Below are positions 12,306 to 25,673 of a stretch of 64,000 nucleotides of DNA, one piece after another. The notes beneath the pieces were generated by a model. The model did not search any database. It was not told the DNA's origin and saw nothing but the letters and a program-made list of their open reading frames with translations. Source of the stretch: Archilochus colubris (lineage: Eukaryota > Chordata > Aves > Apodiformes > Trochilidae); NCBI GenBank assembly GCA_023079485.1, contig CM041084.1, positions 13,080,609 to 13,144,608 on the forward strand. Reading direction: 5' to 3'. The translations under genes and the position numbers were made by a program. The stretch's first letter is position 1, and the number at the start of each line of letters is the position of its first letter.

Positions 12306-15300
12306 GTGAGTAAAATCTTACTTTTCAGGGATCTAGTTTTTGCAGAACTGGGATGTTTTTTGAGGGCACTACGGTGACCTAATTTCTTCAAAGTGGATCA
12401 AAAGTAGAAATTATATGTCAGACATTTAATTCTAGAAAATCTGAAAAAAAAATTAATACAAATGCTTGCATTAAGCACTTAAATGGTTCAGGGCACAGTT
12501 CTCTGGAAGAAATAACACCATGTGATGAAAAATACCATCAGTAAGTGAAGAATGCACTGGGGGACACATTAAGAGAACAACAAAATATTTTAAGACATAG
12601 TTTAGACCCTGCCAGTTATGGAAAACAAGGTAATCATAATCTTTCTATGTTTCATGGTTTCTTTCAATAGTATCCTCTTCTAACCAGAACAAGAAAAAAT
12701 TCCAACTAAAGCCAACTAAAAATTGCCCACCCAGCTCTTTTTCTTACCCTTACTGAAACTACAGGTCATTGTCTTGGACAGCTGGAAATTTCTTACTCAC
12801 TAAGGGCTCTGTAACCTCATGTAAGTAATCCTCCACAGAAAATGGAATAATTTCTCACTAAGATTATGCCAGTCCTCAAGTTACATAAGAAGCCCTGTGT
12901 ATATTTTCCTGCAAGTTCGTTAGAAGTGAACTTGCTCTATCCATCTGTCTATGTATCTATCTACCCTGTAAGAGGATTTATTGAATAAGGAAGAGTAGGG
13001 CACCATTTGTATAGAATTTCTTAGAAGTTTTGCTTGATAAAGTTTAGAATTCTTTGTAGATCTCCTTGCAGTGTCTTACTGGGATGTTCCTAATTCAGTT
13101 TGTGCCACAAGAAAAAAAAAAATTCATAGGTTTGAAGCTGTTAATATCACACTGAACTGCAAAGAGAGACATACAAAGAGATATTGCAGATACACACTCA
13201 ACATTCCTCCTCCTCTTGTCTCAAAAGCATCAGTTTTGAACATTTTCATTTCAGAAAAGGTTTCAAGCATTATTTGTGTTTTGTTGATTAGGAAAATTAG
13301 ACTTACACTTAACCAGCTCTTTAGCCAAATGCTTGTTAGAGACAAACACTACCTCATTAATCTACCTGTTGTTTAGAGAACATAATCAACTTGCAAGCAG
13401 AAGAGCACTACTATGTCTCTAAAATAAGCTCAGTTTCCAAACTCCTTTAAGATGTAGCAATACTCCAGAGTAATAAGCTGTCAAACTGACAAAGGAGTCT
13501 GTGCTGTCCAGACTTTGCACTGGATGTCACTTATCCCCTAATCCTCTCTGACAAGAGGGAGGAAAGATTCATGCCAGCCCTCAGGACTCTGCAGCACATG
13601 CCTGAGAGCTGGCAGCTCACGGGTAACTCACACTGCTCACTCCTCCCAAGGAACATAACTCTCCTCAGCTATCAGCTCACTCAAAGACCACCCTGATTAC
13701 TGAGTAAGACTGAGAAGAAAAAAAAAAAAAGTACTCTTCCTAAAACTATCAAGATAAAACTTTAAAATTAATGAGTATTATATTGGAAAAAAAAGAAAAA
13801 AAAGAGAAAAATGATATTATGCATCCTCTCTGGACTGATAGTGTATCAGTTCTCACTAGGAACTTAGTCTTTTTCCCTAAAGAAGCTTCCTGTTGTTGTT
13901 TTTCTAGAAGCCATTTCTTCACAGCTATTACAAGTAACTGTTTGAATGGCTTTTCAGCTCAGCCCCAATACCTGCAGACTCAGTTCTCCTTAATGTCTGA
14001 TTAATTTGTGGATTTCCCATGTCTTTTCTAAAGATAGGTTTTCACAATACTGGTAGGTGAAGTCTGTGCTAGCTTCTTCTCATGGGGTTCCACCATTCTG
14101 CACCTGGAACCTACTTTTACATGACCTAAGTTTTCTTCTCAGAGTGTAAGGGAGAATGGAGGGTCAAATACAGATCGAGTACAAGAATAATCCTTTTATA
14201 CATTCTCTCAGTATCTGGCAACTAGAGATGTAGAAACTTCTACTGAGGACTGAATCAGGACAATTATATCTACTAGCTACCTATATATGTGTGTATGCAT
14301 ACATAAATATATATAAAAATATAAAATCTGCATAGGTTTCTGGTCTCTGTAACTGCTAAAATGTTCTATGTATTGTTTTGCCTTCTTCCTGCTACATGAT
14401 AATTTCAGTACTTTTACTTGTATAGTAAAAATTTTGGAAGATGATTCCCCATCACCTTCACTGGTCATGGTCATGACTTTCTAGCCCTCTGTCATATTCC
14501 CACTGCCTCTAATTGAATGTCTCTTCTCTGAACTAAGAAGTCTTATTCTATTTACTGTATCTTCATATAGACACCTTTTTCACATTTATTGCCACACCTC
14601 TTGTTCTTCTGTCTAAATATCCTTGCTATAATTTTCCTGTATATAATTTTTCAGGGGGATATCAAAACTATTGGTAGTTTTTAAGATGTGTGTTCACCAC
14701 TGATTTACAAAAAAACATAAGGCTGGGTTCTTATCTTCTGGTCTCTGCTTCCCCCCTGACAGTGTAAAATCATCACGAAAACAGCAAGCTGAGCAGGATC
14801 TGCTCAGAGCTAGCTGGTTGGAAATACTCAGAGAAAAGAGATGCCACTACTAAATCAAACCCTTCTCTAGGGTTTTACAAACTCCAGATCAGGATTAAAA
14901 AACACAAAACCTTTTCATGAGGAAGACTCCATGGCATCACACACATCACATTGTATGCAAAGCACTCATTGGAGCTGAGAGATCTCTGGTTCTGCCATGC
15001 TTCTCAGCTCCAGAGGAGCACTCACAAAGCTTCCAAGCGTGTCTCCCCCCAAGCGAACCTTGACTGATCAGGGAAGAGTTCAAGTCTCCCTTTGCTCAAT
15101 GGATCCTGGAGGTATTTTTATAAGTAGAGCAACTTTAAACAAAGGAATAGAGAGTGTCTTCTCTTCAGATTAGAGCAGTAACAGGAAGCTTTCTTGAAAG
15201 GTAAGAAACTAAACTGTGGTTTTCCAAATGCTGGTCAAAAACTCCAGCTAGTGAGCTGCTATACAAAGGGAAAAGAGTGCTCATACTTCCCAGCTTTGTT

Positions 15301-15737
15301 AAAAGGTGAGGGGAAAAGCCAAACTAAAAACAGTTGCTCCATTTTTACATCCCCTGATCTCTCAGGTTTTTTAATAGGGACCTTGTAAAACATCTTAAGC
15401 CAAAATATTGGAGTACTCAAATGTTACTCATTACTGCTTGAATTCTCAACTTAAAAGCCTTATTTTTGTAAATGCAGGAATAAAAATGGACAATCATACA
15501 CTATGCAGTGATGCTCTTTCAAGAAAAGAAAAGCAAGACATTCTTTCCTGTTTTTCCTGGCATATATGGGCTTCAAAAGTCAAGTTTCTACCATCATATA
15601 GCAGCAAGAAAATAGGGACATTTCATCCAGCCTGACAAATTGCAGAGTCTAGCAACAGGAAAGACAGGAATTTTTTTCTACCTTTCTTTTTGCTTTGTTG
15701 GTAAATTTTTCCTCTAGATATTGGTAATGGAGAAGGT

Positions 15738-15773
15738 AAAAAAAAAAAAAAAAAAAAAAAAAAGAAAAAAAAA
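15738..15773. repeat. Poly(A) tract
   Basis: Twenty-six A, one G, then nine A. No gene-like or LINE-like sequence could be recognised just upstream, so I cannot say whether it is a retrocopy tail or simple slippage. Confidence 0.9.
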
Positions 15774-17761
15774 GGTGGGCTTCAGAAGAAATAGGGCTTT
15801 GATCTCAACGAAGGTAGAAATCAGAGCACAGAGAGCACACATATCATTAGGTCAGGGGAAGTGATGTCATACTCATAACGAGCAACAACAATACTTCTGA
15901 AAAAACAAAAACTTAGAAAAATGCCTCCTAGTTATTAAATCAAGGTGTATGTTTGCATGTTAACTGCCTCCAAGCCATCTTTTATATTAAACTACTTTAC
16001 GTGCAAGACTTCCAGATCATTTACAGGGCAGGTACTTAGCAAAATAGGGGCTTTCCAAGTGCCTGAAAAGATTGTCTGACTGATTGCCTGTCTACAGGTT
16101 TTCTTTTAAAGCTATTTTAAGTATATGATCCCATCCCAGCTATTTAACTCAGGAACCTGTCAATTACACGCTGCCTAATTGAACTCTGGGATACTTTAGG
16201 ATTGTAAGCCACAAAGCATATGAACAAAAATGTGAAAAAAGGGGTTTGTGCTGTGATTTGATTCTTCAAACTCAGTTTGAAAATGTCAAATTTCAGCTTG
16301 CACAACCCCATTGAGACTTAGGGACTAAACTGGGACAATCACCAAAAAAGGAGGGGAAAAGCTAATTTTTTCTTCCCCTTTCAAAAGGCAAGAGGAGGGT
16401 TTTAATACCAGTTACTTGCTGGGGTAGAGAGCAAAGTCTGAGGGTGGGAAGAGTACAGTGAAAACTGGAAAAGGGAAACATATGAGTCAGTTTTTGTACT
16501 GCTGAGCTAGTAAATTGATGAATGACTGTGTGACATCTCCTTCAGAGACACTGCAGTCCTGCTTTCTCTTTCTCTTGTTTGATTTTTTCCTTCAAAAGGA
16601 AAATATCGTATACCAAATAGATTTAGAGACTAAATAAGGGAAAATACCTCTGGAACAGATTCTACAAAAGGCTAGAAATAAATTGTGTATTTCACAACGG
16701 TTGGACTGTGGTTCTGAGCCAAAACCCCCTGAGGTTAAGTGAAAATCTCCTTGATTTCAACAAGCTTTGTGCCAGAGCCTAAACCACAGCATTTTACAGA
16801 AATGAGAGTGGAATTACCTATCTTGTATTAAATGAATTAAAGATACCTATTTAGTCAGCATACAAATGGATCTGCTTTGTCTCCATGTTTATTGACTGAC
16901 TGCAGAAACACGTGTGACCTCAGCTGTTGTATAACCTTAGGACTCCACCAACTCCAGTGGAGAGTGTTAGTGGGGAGATCTGAACCATATAGAAGAGCCT
17001 TTACACAGTAAATGGCCATTCACCCTCTTAAACTGTCAAATATGATGGAGTGACCTCATAATATTAGCTATTGAGCAGTTACCCTGAGGAAGAAAAAACA
17101 TCTAACCACATATGCTCATGTAGCAGGTGGTTTGCAATGATGATCATCCCCAAATATTGTCTGAAATATGCCTGGCACTCTCATTGATATTTAAGGACTA
17201 ATTGAGTGTTAATTCTATTGACCTTATTTGCAGACACTCTGCTATCCTGGGAGCATTAGTGACTTTCAAGCAGCACATTTTACATAACTGTCTACTGAAT
17301 ATTTCTCTTTCAGTGATTTTTTTTTCTTTTTTTTTTTTTACCTGAGGCATTTCAGTCATGTAACTTCAGCAATCAATTTTGGCCCAAAGCAGCATGGGCC
17401 CCAGTCACACAGAAGCAAGTATTTGCAAGCAAGTTTGCTGTTAAAGCACCAGGGAGAAGAGTGAGTCCACAAAAGCTTAAGAAATGGGAATCTGAGTTGA
17501 ATCATCACACAGTCAGCTAAATTACTGGCCCTGTAATTAGCCTTTTTGGAGGTCTCTTAAATTTTTAATCCCTTTGCTGGTTATAATTGCTTTATTGAAT
17601 CTAAATTAATCCAATGCTTTAAGAAAAAAATCGTGAAATTCTAATGACTACATAAAACTAAAAAAATAAAAGACAGAAACTACTTTATTTGAGACCTAAT
17701 TTAGATTAGACTCTGCTGAAACAATTAGTCTTGGGAATGGTATTTGTCTCAGAATTTTGCT

Positions 17762-17797
17762 GGGGGAGGGTTAAGTTGGGAGATGGAAAGGGGGGGG
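17762..17797 (+). other. G-quadruplex-forming motif (candidate)
   Basis: Four G-runs in order: five G, three G, three G and eight G, with loops of 1, 7 and 9 bases. It is a loose match to the usual four-run pattern because the last loop is long. Confidence 0.45.
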
Positions 17798-19799
17798 CTA
17801 ATGTTTTATTTACACAGAATATGCAAAGTAGTTGTATTTAAAAATTCACTAGATTGGGAGTATTCACTGCATATGGAGAGGAAGTGAGTGTCAGATCAGG
17901 ACTGGATCCATTCCAGGAAAGAGCCAGAGGTTAGACATCTGTAAAGTGCTGGATGGGATGGAAGACAAACCTAAAACACTTCTGTTCATTGCACAGCTAG
18001 GCTATTTCCCAGTCATTCATCTAGTTAGGAATTTCCAGAACAAAATCACTGTATTTTAAGATGGTCATTTACATATTTTGCAGTGCACTGAAACTTTATT
18101 GGGTCCCTAAAGGACTAACTTAACCTGAACATAACACTGTCAAGATACTCTAGAGTAATCAGGTTTTATCTGACCCTGTCTGGGATAGAAAAAAATTATC
18201 ATCCAGGTGTCTGGAACTTCCAGCACTACCAGGAATTACCTCCTTATCCCACAGCACTAGCCTCATCAGATAAGGAGGAGGATCGATGGAAAGAGTTGCA
18301 GATAAAAGGGAGAAGAAAAAACATGTTGAGTCTTAATTGAGCTTTGTGAGGAAGCAGGAGGATTAAAACATAGTTGGCTGGGTTATGATTTATTCTCTCT
18401 AGTGGTCTGTGTTTGCAGTGGATTGAAATGTGCTCTTGTTCCTAATATATATTTTATACCTTGTTTATCAAGCGTGATGTCAAGGATGAACAAATTTAAG
18501 TTGAGAGTTAACTATGACACTTCTTTAAAGCCAGTCTTACAAGGCATTACTTTGTAAAGCCCAGTGAGCATGTTAACATCTTCTGAGCTATTACAGCTCA
18601 TTCTACTCTGATATGGTGTGGTACCATAAACACTGAAATGCATCACGCTGTATATAATCACTTATATACATTATATGCAATCTTGATTCCCAGTGCTTCC
18701 CCAAGAAATCATCTGACTGAGCACAAGAAGAGAATTTGAGGTTAAATTTGGAAAGAGAAGAAGGAAAGACAATGGAAGCACAAAACAATGGAAATGCAAT
18801 CATCTTCATTTTTCTCCATACACCTTTAAAAGTAAGGAGAGATTGCCAAACTTGGAGGGGCTGCAGGAAAGAACCAACACAATGAACAGAGATCACCAAT
18901 AGCAAGTCTCCAAGGATTCATAAATAACTGTAACTGCTGACACATATTTAGCATTTCAGTTCCTGTTTGTGGAATATTTTGCTACATTTAAAAGAATGTC
19001 CAGAGATTTCGTGGTTACGTATACTTATAAAATTCCATATTCGAATGTGCAGATATGAATTTTGTTTTTTACAAATTATTTTTTGGATCATTGAGACTCC
19101 CAGCAGTATACATCACTGCTAAGAGAAAGGGAGTGTTTGAAACTAGCCCAATGTACTTTAGTGTCCAGTTACCCTCGGGAAAGCAAGTGTGTAATAAAAT
19201 CCCATCTTTGAAATACAGCTCTGTATCTCTTACACACAGCTGAAAAACTGCTACTTCAGCAATGAAACAGGACAGCTGCTCAGAAGCATACTATGTTTCC
19301 ACATTCTATTCTCTTTGCTTGTTATGCCACTCTTAGTAATTATACATTTATGAAGCTTTTAGCCAAACATATTTTAATTCGTACACAGAGAGTTTTATGA
19401 CATGTAGCTATCAAATGATCCATTGATATGACACTCTTTTTTTTCCCATGATTTCCAAGTTCATAATAATTTAAACAAACAACAAAAAAAAATCAGGTTC
19501 ATCTTGGTCTATGCCTCAAAGTCCACATATGTACTACATTTGATGTCATTAACATGTTGAGAACAATTTTTTTTAGTCCTTCTTCACGTTTAATATGTAA
19601 GGGGGAAAAAAACCAAATCTACTGAATCAATAAGTTGCCTTCAGGTATTAAGCAATCTTTTTCTCTATTATTTTAGAATTACTTTACAGGGAAATGAGTA
19701 AACACATTAAAATGTATTAAAAGACAATTCATCAGCATCCTTATTTCTTCTTCCAGAATAACAGTCCTCAGTGTCTCATTTGGTTCAAGTTATTTTTAC

Positions 19800-19962
19800 C
19801 TGCAAGCACCTCTTGAGGACTTCATCCATAGCATCACCAGAGGAGTTTGTTCTGTACCAAGCATAGCCTTTAGCATCTGTACCACACCAGCCACCTCCAT
19901 CTGAAGGAAAGGTAGGAAAACACTGCTCTGGCCTGATCATGCATTTCTCAATGATCCAATAC
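19800..19962 (-). CDS. Internal coding exon of an unidentified gene, cysteine-rich
   Basis: This 163-nt segment reads on the minus strand. Its acceptor is TGTCTTGCCCAG and its donor CAG/GTAAAA. The frame is open throughout: one base completes a split codon, then 54 codons follow, ending on a whole codon. The peptide begins YWIIEKCMIRPEQCF and ends VLKRCLQ. It contains four cysteines, a GGGWCGTD turn and an NSS N-glycosylation sequon, so an extracellular or lumenal domain is plausible. The mixed residue use, the paired splice sites and the sharp loss of protein-like sequence outside them make this the best exon of the window. I do not recognise the family. The phase at its acceptor matches the candidate exon at 25038-25126, which may be the preceding exon. 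The frame runs only briefly into the flanking introns, meeting TGA soon after the donor. Confidence 0.6.
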
Positions 19963-20539
19963 CTGGGCAAGACACATAAATTAACAATATGAAGTAGCAC
20001 TAATTAATAGACACAGTATAAAAGGCCAAATCCATAGCAGAAAAATTTCTATGGGTTCAGGAACATGCCTGTGTCAGAATTCAAAAAGAAAATGAAGAGT
20101 CATGAGAAAATACTTTTAAATGCTTTATTAACAAGAGAAAAATTGAAGAATGTGTTAACAACACAACATGGTTAATTACTTGCAAGTGGCCCAAAGTGTT
20201 GACTCTGAGACAGGATATGGGGAGCAAAGAGATATCTTTATTAGACTGACTACTAGTTAAAAAAAAATTTTAAATAGTTGAGTTTTCAGGAACACAAACC
20301 AAGCTCCTAAGGCAGATGCTTGGCTATTTTTTAGCTATACTCATTGGATGAATAAAAGAGATTGCCTTTTACCAAGAATCTTTCCTTACACTCTTGGTCT
20401 ATCCTAATTACAGCATTATCACTATATCTTAAAAGCATTCAATGATCTTTTTGCTTCAGCTTTCACTTAAAATATAATTTTTTATGTCATCCCACTAAAA
20501 TCATTAACACAAGATTTAAACTCAGGCTACAAAAAGGGA

Positions 20540-21860
20540 AGAGTAATGGTAGAATCTACCTGGATAATATAGTAATTTTCAACTTGGCTAGGTCTGATGT
20601 AATACAACACTGAGAACACAGAAAGCAAGTTTCAGAGCCATCAGAAATTATCTACAGCGATTTGAGGAATACAGATTCCAGGAGACTAGAAAGGGCATTT
20701 ACTTTTAAAACATCAAAAAGGATAAGAGAACCTAACTTCAATCGTCAGAAAAATATCACAACAAATAATGAAAAAAGTCTGCTTGGAAGAATCTGGAATA
20801 TCAACAGGATGTAAGTAAGAGCCAAGATGAATTTTTTAATAAATAAATCATGTCAGGACAAATTTATTTCTCTCTATGGTAGATTAAAGCCTTAAGGATA
20901 GAGAAGAATAAATACTGTCATGCACCTGGATTTTTGCTTTTGACATCTCACAGGACATTGCCATAGACAAGTGGATTTAAGGTAGGTGGTTACTTGGGAA
21001 AGAATAGTTATCAGTAATCCATTTTCAAATGGGCAAGATACACCAGGTCAAGTTCTGCAAGAATCTGATTGTATGACATATTCCTTAATGAACTGGTAGA
21101 TAGATTGAGCTGCTTTTTCTATTTTTAAAAAACACTAAGATGAAAAGACTTCAGAACCTTTTGAGTGAGGAATATATATTTTAAATTATCTTGGTGAGCT
21201 GTAGAAATCTGAATTCAAGTAAGTAAATAAATTCACATGCACATGCACAAGTAAAATTAGGTGCACAAATATAAGTTTCAGAATGACTGGCAAGACAACC
21301 ACAGTGTAGAAAAGGACAACACAATTAGAATGGGTGACAAACAAGTAATAAAATCATACTATAGACTATCGTACTATATACTTCATAGGAAGCAATCATG
21401 CTTGGTTAAGGTTCGTTGTATGTTAAGTACATAAAACATTTCTTCCACTCTAGTAAGATTTGGTAATCCTTTACCTGGTTCACTGTGACCACAGCAGGTT
21501 ATAGCAGGTCAAGGAAAACATGACCAGCTGGAGAAAGTCCCAAAAACCAGAAATAATTGTGAACTTTCAAAAGAAGTGATCTAGCATGAGACTTCGCAAG
21601 AAAAGGGCTTGCTTAATCCAGGAGGGAGAGGACTAGAAGGAGATTTGATAATGGTTCTCAAATTTACAGAAAAATTCTTTAAGAAAGAATATAATGAATT
21701 GTTTTCCATAAGCCCTGAAAAAGAGAAAAGATTGCAATAAGAGAGAATTAGGTTAGAGGTGAGAGAAATGCTTCAGTGTGAAAGGCCAACTAAGCAGTGA
21801 GTAATAGTTCTACGGAAATTTTTCCTGCTTGCTAGAAATTTTAAGGAGGAGTAACTCAAA
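20540..21860 (+). mobile_element. Ancient, decayed CR1 LINE (reverse-transcriptase part to 3' region)
   Basis: Running along the plus strand, blocks match my memory of old CR1 ORF2 and 3' sequence in the right order. Near 20830-20860 is an AATAAATCATGTCA...AATTTATTTC segment. Near 20925-20985 is CACCTGGATTTTTGCTTTTGACATCTCACAGGACATT, which in CR1 encodes the region around the reverse-transcriptase DFSKAF-type motif. A CAGGTCAAGTTCTGCAAGAATCTGA segment follows near 21045-21070. The late GAGATTTGATAATGGTTCTCAAATTTACA and TTAGGTTAGAGGTGAGAGAAA segments near 21640-21770 come last. Indels and stop codons are frequent, so no protein survives. Both edges are approximate. It sits between the two minus-strand exon candidates, as expected for intronic debris. 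Confidence 0.75.
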
Positions 21861-24800
21861 CAACAGAATTGGGTTTTGATCCTGCTTTGGAGCAAACCTT
21901 TGAGTTAGTGGATCTCATACATAATGCTCAGAAGGTGTATCAAACTGTATGCAACTTCATACCCTTGTTCTACTGCATAAACTATGGTGCATATGACTCT
22001 ATGAAAGCCACTGTAAGTCAAATATCAAAACTGAAAGTAAAATGATTGCCATAAACAAGTATTCAGAATTCCTTTAACTAGGAGGCATGCTTCAGCAGAG
22101 GAGTAAAAACTGAAGATATATATGCTTTTCACAGTTTTTCCAAATTTTTCCTTTTTTTCCAAAAAAAGACCAGAGTTTAATTATTAATTGCACCCACTGC
22201 ATTTGTAAGCAGTCCATATTGTATTGGCTTTTTTAAGGTGCTGCATACTCAACAATTTTCTGTTTCTTCACATTCAAAAGTAAATAAAATAAAATCAATT
22301 TCTGTATCCTGCAGCTCTTAGCTGCACATTATTTCAGCAATATCAATTCCTATAACATTCTTTTCGAGTCACTCTGACTTTTCCAGTAGGTCAGTATTTA
22401 TATAATACTGTTAATTACATTTGCAACATACAAACATAATTGTGAACAAACCTGTATGTTTCGTATATGTACCAGCATACTGTATAGAGGTAGGTCTTTT
22501 AAGCAGTCTAGATGATACTCCCTCTAAGTTTCTCAGAGAGATAAAATAATGAAAACTATATCTTGGGCCATTGATAGTCCAAGTGGTTCCCTGTCTCATT
22601 GACAGCTAAATTGAAATAGCAAGAGAGAGAGTTTGTTATAGCCTTCAAGTTCTTCTCACTTGCTTTAACATTTATGTGAGGAATAACATAGGGATGTTTA
22701 ATTAAGCCTATGATGTCCTTCATTTCCATTCATGTGTGCCTTAATAGCACACATGCACTGTTAAAGAGAGCTTTCCATATGGCTGGAGAAGTACCATTGA
22801 GATAAATAGAAATTCTGCACACAAGGCTGGGGAGGACCAAGTCCAACAACAGTGAGAAGTTAATGTGCTGAGCTTACTCTCACTACTCAGGATAATGTCT
22901 GAAAGTCTTTCTCTTTCATAAAGCACTTTTCCTATTCTTGAAAATACAGAGGAATAACAAAGTATAACTTTAACTGCTTTTAACTGCTGTTAAAAGCAAT
23001 TAATATTTTACCTGTCCCTTCTATTGTGCACTGTTAAAGCTCACAAGTCATTCACAAGACAATGCACATTGGCATATGTAAATAAGAAAAAGTGTTCACA
23101 CAATCAGACTTGCCCATATGGATTCTCGTAATTAGAACAAATATATGTATATACATCTTTTCTAATGTAAGTGATCTACTAGGAACTCGTTTTCTCCTCA
23201 TAAAATGTAACACTTTAAGAAAAGGATATTTGAGAAAGTTTCTTTTCTTCATCGGTAGGATTTCTCCAAAATCAGTGACATCAAAAAAAATATTTGAGAG
23301 GGATTCTGAAGTTATTTTTAGAAACAAATACACATACTATACTTTCTGACAGTAAAAAGAAAACTTGTGGTGAGCTGTACAAAACCACAACCTACTGCTT
23401 CTCTGATCATTGTTCCTTGTTCCCAGTTACTGGACCACATGCCAAAACAGCTAAGAAGACAGGGTCCAGGAATAATTGTGTTGGTGCTTTAATGCTGCCT
23501 CTGGGTCTGTCACATCATTACACTGCCCCTGTGCTGCCTGTCTTCCTCATCTTCCTGAATGCCATTTCCTTTCCTTTCAACACTTTTTCCTATTATTTGT
23601 CTCTATTTTATCCATTCATGAATAACATGCCACGGAAACTCTATACACCTGCTGTACATAAGGTGTATATAGTAGACCTTCAAGCTGTGAGTGCAGGTTT
23701 TGTTCAGGTGGGGAAATGGATTTCAGAAGCACATGCCTGCTGGCCTCCAAAAAGCAAACCTGGAGCCTTGCTGCTGAAATGCAGCCAGTGCACATCCAGC
23801 CTGCTTGGGTTTCAGTCTGAAGCCTTCACAAATAAACATGACACCCTGTTAGTCAAGCACTCATTTCCTATCATAAATAAGATGTTCTTTTCTATTTTCC
23901 TAACTGGATCCTGGATCAATCTGGAAAACTCAGAACTGGCTTCAGATTTCATATGCCCTGTTCAGCTCAGGAAAGTTTAGTCTGCTGTCTGGAAGCAACT
24001 GGAGGATATTCAGGGTTGAATTCAGTTTGAGTTTTGCATTCTGACACTGAGACAAAAATGGAACTTTGAGTCTTTAAGGGGTGCCTGTGTCTATACATCT
24101 CAGACAGAAGACTGCTGAGGGTGTCTGGAATACCCTTTGTGCCACCAGAGCAAAAGTGTTTAGGTCACTCCCAGCATATCTAGCTTCCTATGGGTACACA
24201 CAAAGATAAACCTGGGCCACTGATTTTGTGGCATGTAATAAGACATCTATCATTCAGTCTCCTATTTTTCCACACTATGCAGATGATATGAGCCTACCAT
24301 GTGACCCTACATCAGATACAGGGTCTCCTCACAAATGGCAGGGAAGGGGGGAAGATATCAGTGTCAGATGCACACCCCATGTTTGTCAGCTCTCCCCACT
24401 CGTTCCCAAGTGCTGATGTTTCCTGAACTTGTAAACAGAGGCTGAGCCTTCACATGGGGGAAGGATAAGGTGGCACAGAGATATTTATTGGTGCAGGGAA
24501 CCCTTATTAGGCAAACTGTGGAGATGCCATCACTGCCAGCCCAGCAACTGAGTCTCTGCAAGCCTCATGGTGAGTACAGGTGGTAGAGCACAAGGTTCCC
24601 TGGAACAACAGTGACATTGCCCTTAAAGCTACAGGGGATGTCTCAGAGACACACTCACAGATGTAGCCTCCCCTCTCAAGGGTTTTAAGGCAACCCTGCT
24701 GCAAGATGTGGGAGGGTGGACAGTCAGGACATTAGGCCTTAGTGATGCTTTCAACAGTGCTTCAAGTTACTGGGTTTTGAGGTCCAGCTATCAAGCAAAC

Positions 24801-25037
24801 TATCTTAATCACCCCATTTGTAAAACTGTATTATATCATCCTGTATAAAAAGGGGCTTGTCAGCAAGAATAAGATCCCTTAGGGCAAATTTGCAGTTAGC
24901 ACTGGCATGGTGTGCTCTCGGCAAGGTGCTGGGCCTCCCTCTCCTGCCTGGACATACTGGCATGGTGTACCAAAGTGGAGAAATGAAACAACCCAGACAG
25001 GGAAGGAGGAGTGAGAAGGTGTAACCTGGCTTCCTAC
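21861..25037. other. Non-coding stretch with one long chance-like frame
   Basis: No repeat is recognised. The plus strand holds a 228-codon open frame at 23294-23980, which is unusually long for this base composition but shows no recognisable domain, signal peptide or splice structure. The rest is ordinary AT-rich DNA. Confidence 0.5.
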
Positions 25038-25126
25038 CTTCTTGGCCTCAATTTTGATCCATGGATCACAATGTGATGTGGTAGGTGATCCACTGAGCTA
25101 AGAAACCAACCTGCATTCTCATTTAT
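25038..25126 (-). CDS. Candidate internal coding exon, phase-compatible with the 19.8-kb exon
   Basis: An 89-nt segment on the minus strand. Its acceptor is preceded by a pyrimidine-rich tract (TCTTGTGTCCAG) and its donor reads AAGAAG/GTAGGA. The frame is open: 29 codons beginning INENAGWFLSS, plus two leftover bases AG. The exon at 19800-19962 starts with a single G that would complete the codon AGG (Arg), so the two join in frame. That has about a one-in-three chance of happening at random. The donor is only moderate. A perfect 14-bp palindrome, TGATCCATGGATCA, lies inside. The family is not recognised. It could be a false exon. Confidence 0.25.
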
Positions 25127-25652
25127 CTGGACACAAGACACATATCCAGAAGACCAAAAGGTGGGTGTTACATATTTTCTAATCTCTTCAAGTGGCTTCA
25201 CACTATCCATTGATAGCTTGTATGTCACAAGTACAGACTTTCTCCAGTGACAAGAAACATTTGTTATCCTAAAGGCCTAGTATTCACACTGAGAAAAAGG
25301 CTGTAGTAGAAAAAGACTGTTGTAGGAATGCCAGCAAAGGCTATGTATGTATTGACAGACTGAAAAGTAGTAACAAATTGCCTTCTCAAAAATATTACAA
25401 ATGCACATTAGCAACCATTAATATCACACAGTACAGATGACACTTCTGTCTCCAGAATGTCCTGACCTGAATCTATCTTTATTCACTACACTAATGAAGA
25501 TGGAGTAATCTCTGGAGACTCTGAGCATAAAAAGGCAAAGTGATGTGTCCACAGTAGGTAAAACAGTGATTCAGAAACATCCTTGCTCAGCCCATTACTA
25601 TGCCTGTTAAGCAATATTTATTCACTTTATTAACAGGCTGAGAGATCATGGG

Positions 25653-25673
25653 AATTAATCACTGTGATTAATT
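25653..25673. promoter_or_regulatory. 21-bp palindrome with inverted TAATC sites
   Basis: AATTAATCAC, one T, then GTGATTAATT: a perfect inverted repeat with a 1-base spacer. TAATC facing GATTA is the kind of site bound by paired homeodomain dimers. Regulatory function is inferred only. Confidence 0.3.

Larger units (their letters stand above)
12311..19799. other. Non-coding stretch, no gene supported
   Basis: AT-rich DNA with scattered short frames only. It holds a long poly(A) tract at 15738-15773 and a G-run cluster at 17762-17797. The part around 17.1-17.7 kb is of high complexity and rich in TAAT/ATTA motifs. That would suit a conserved non-coding element, but conservation cannot be judged from one sequence. 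Confidence 0.5.

Noticed and set aside
17357..17460. Plus-strand open segment after a long T-tract acceptor, ending at AGA/GTGAGT.
   Set aside because: Two frames are open at once and the donor lacks the usual G at its last exon base; more likely chance.
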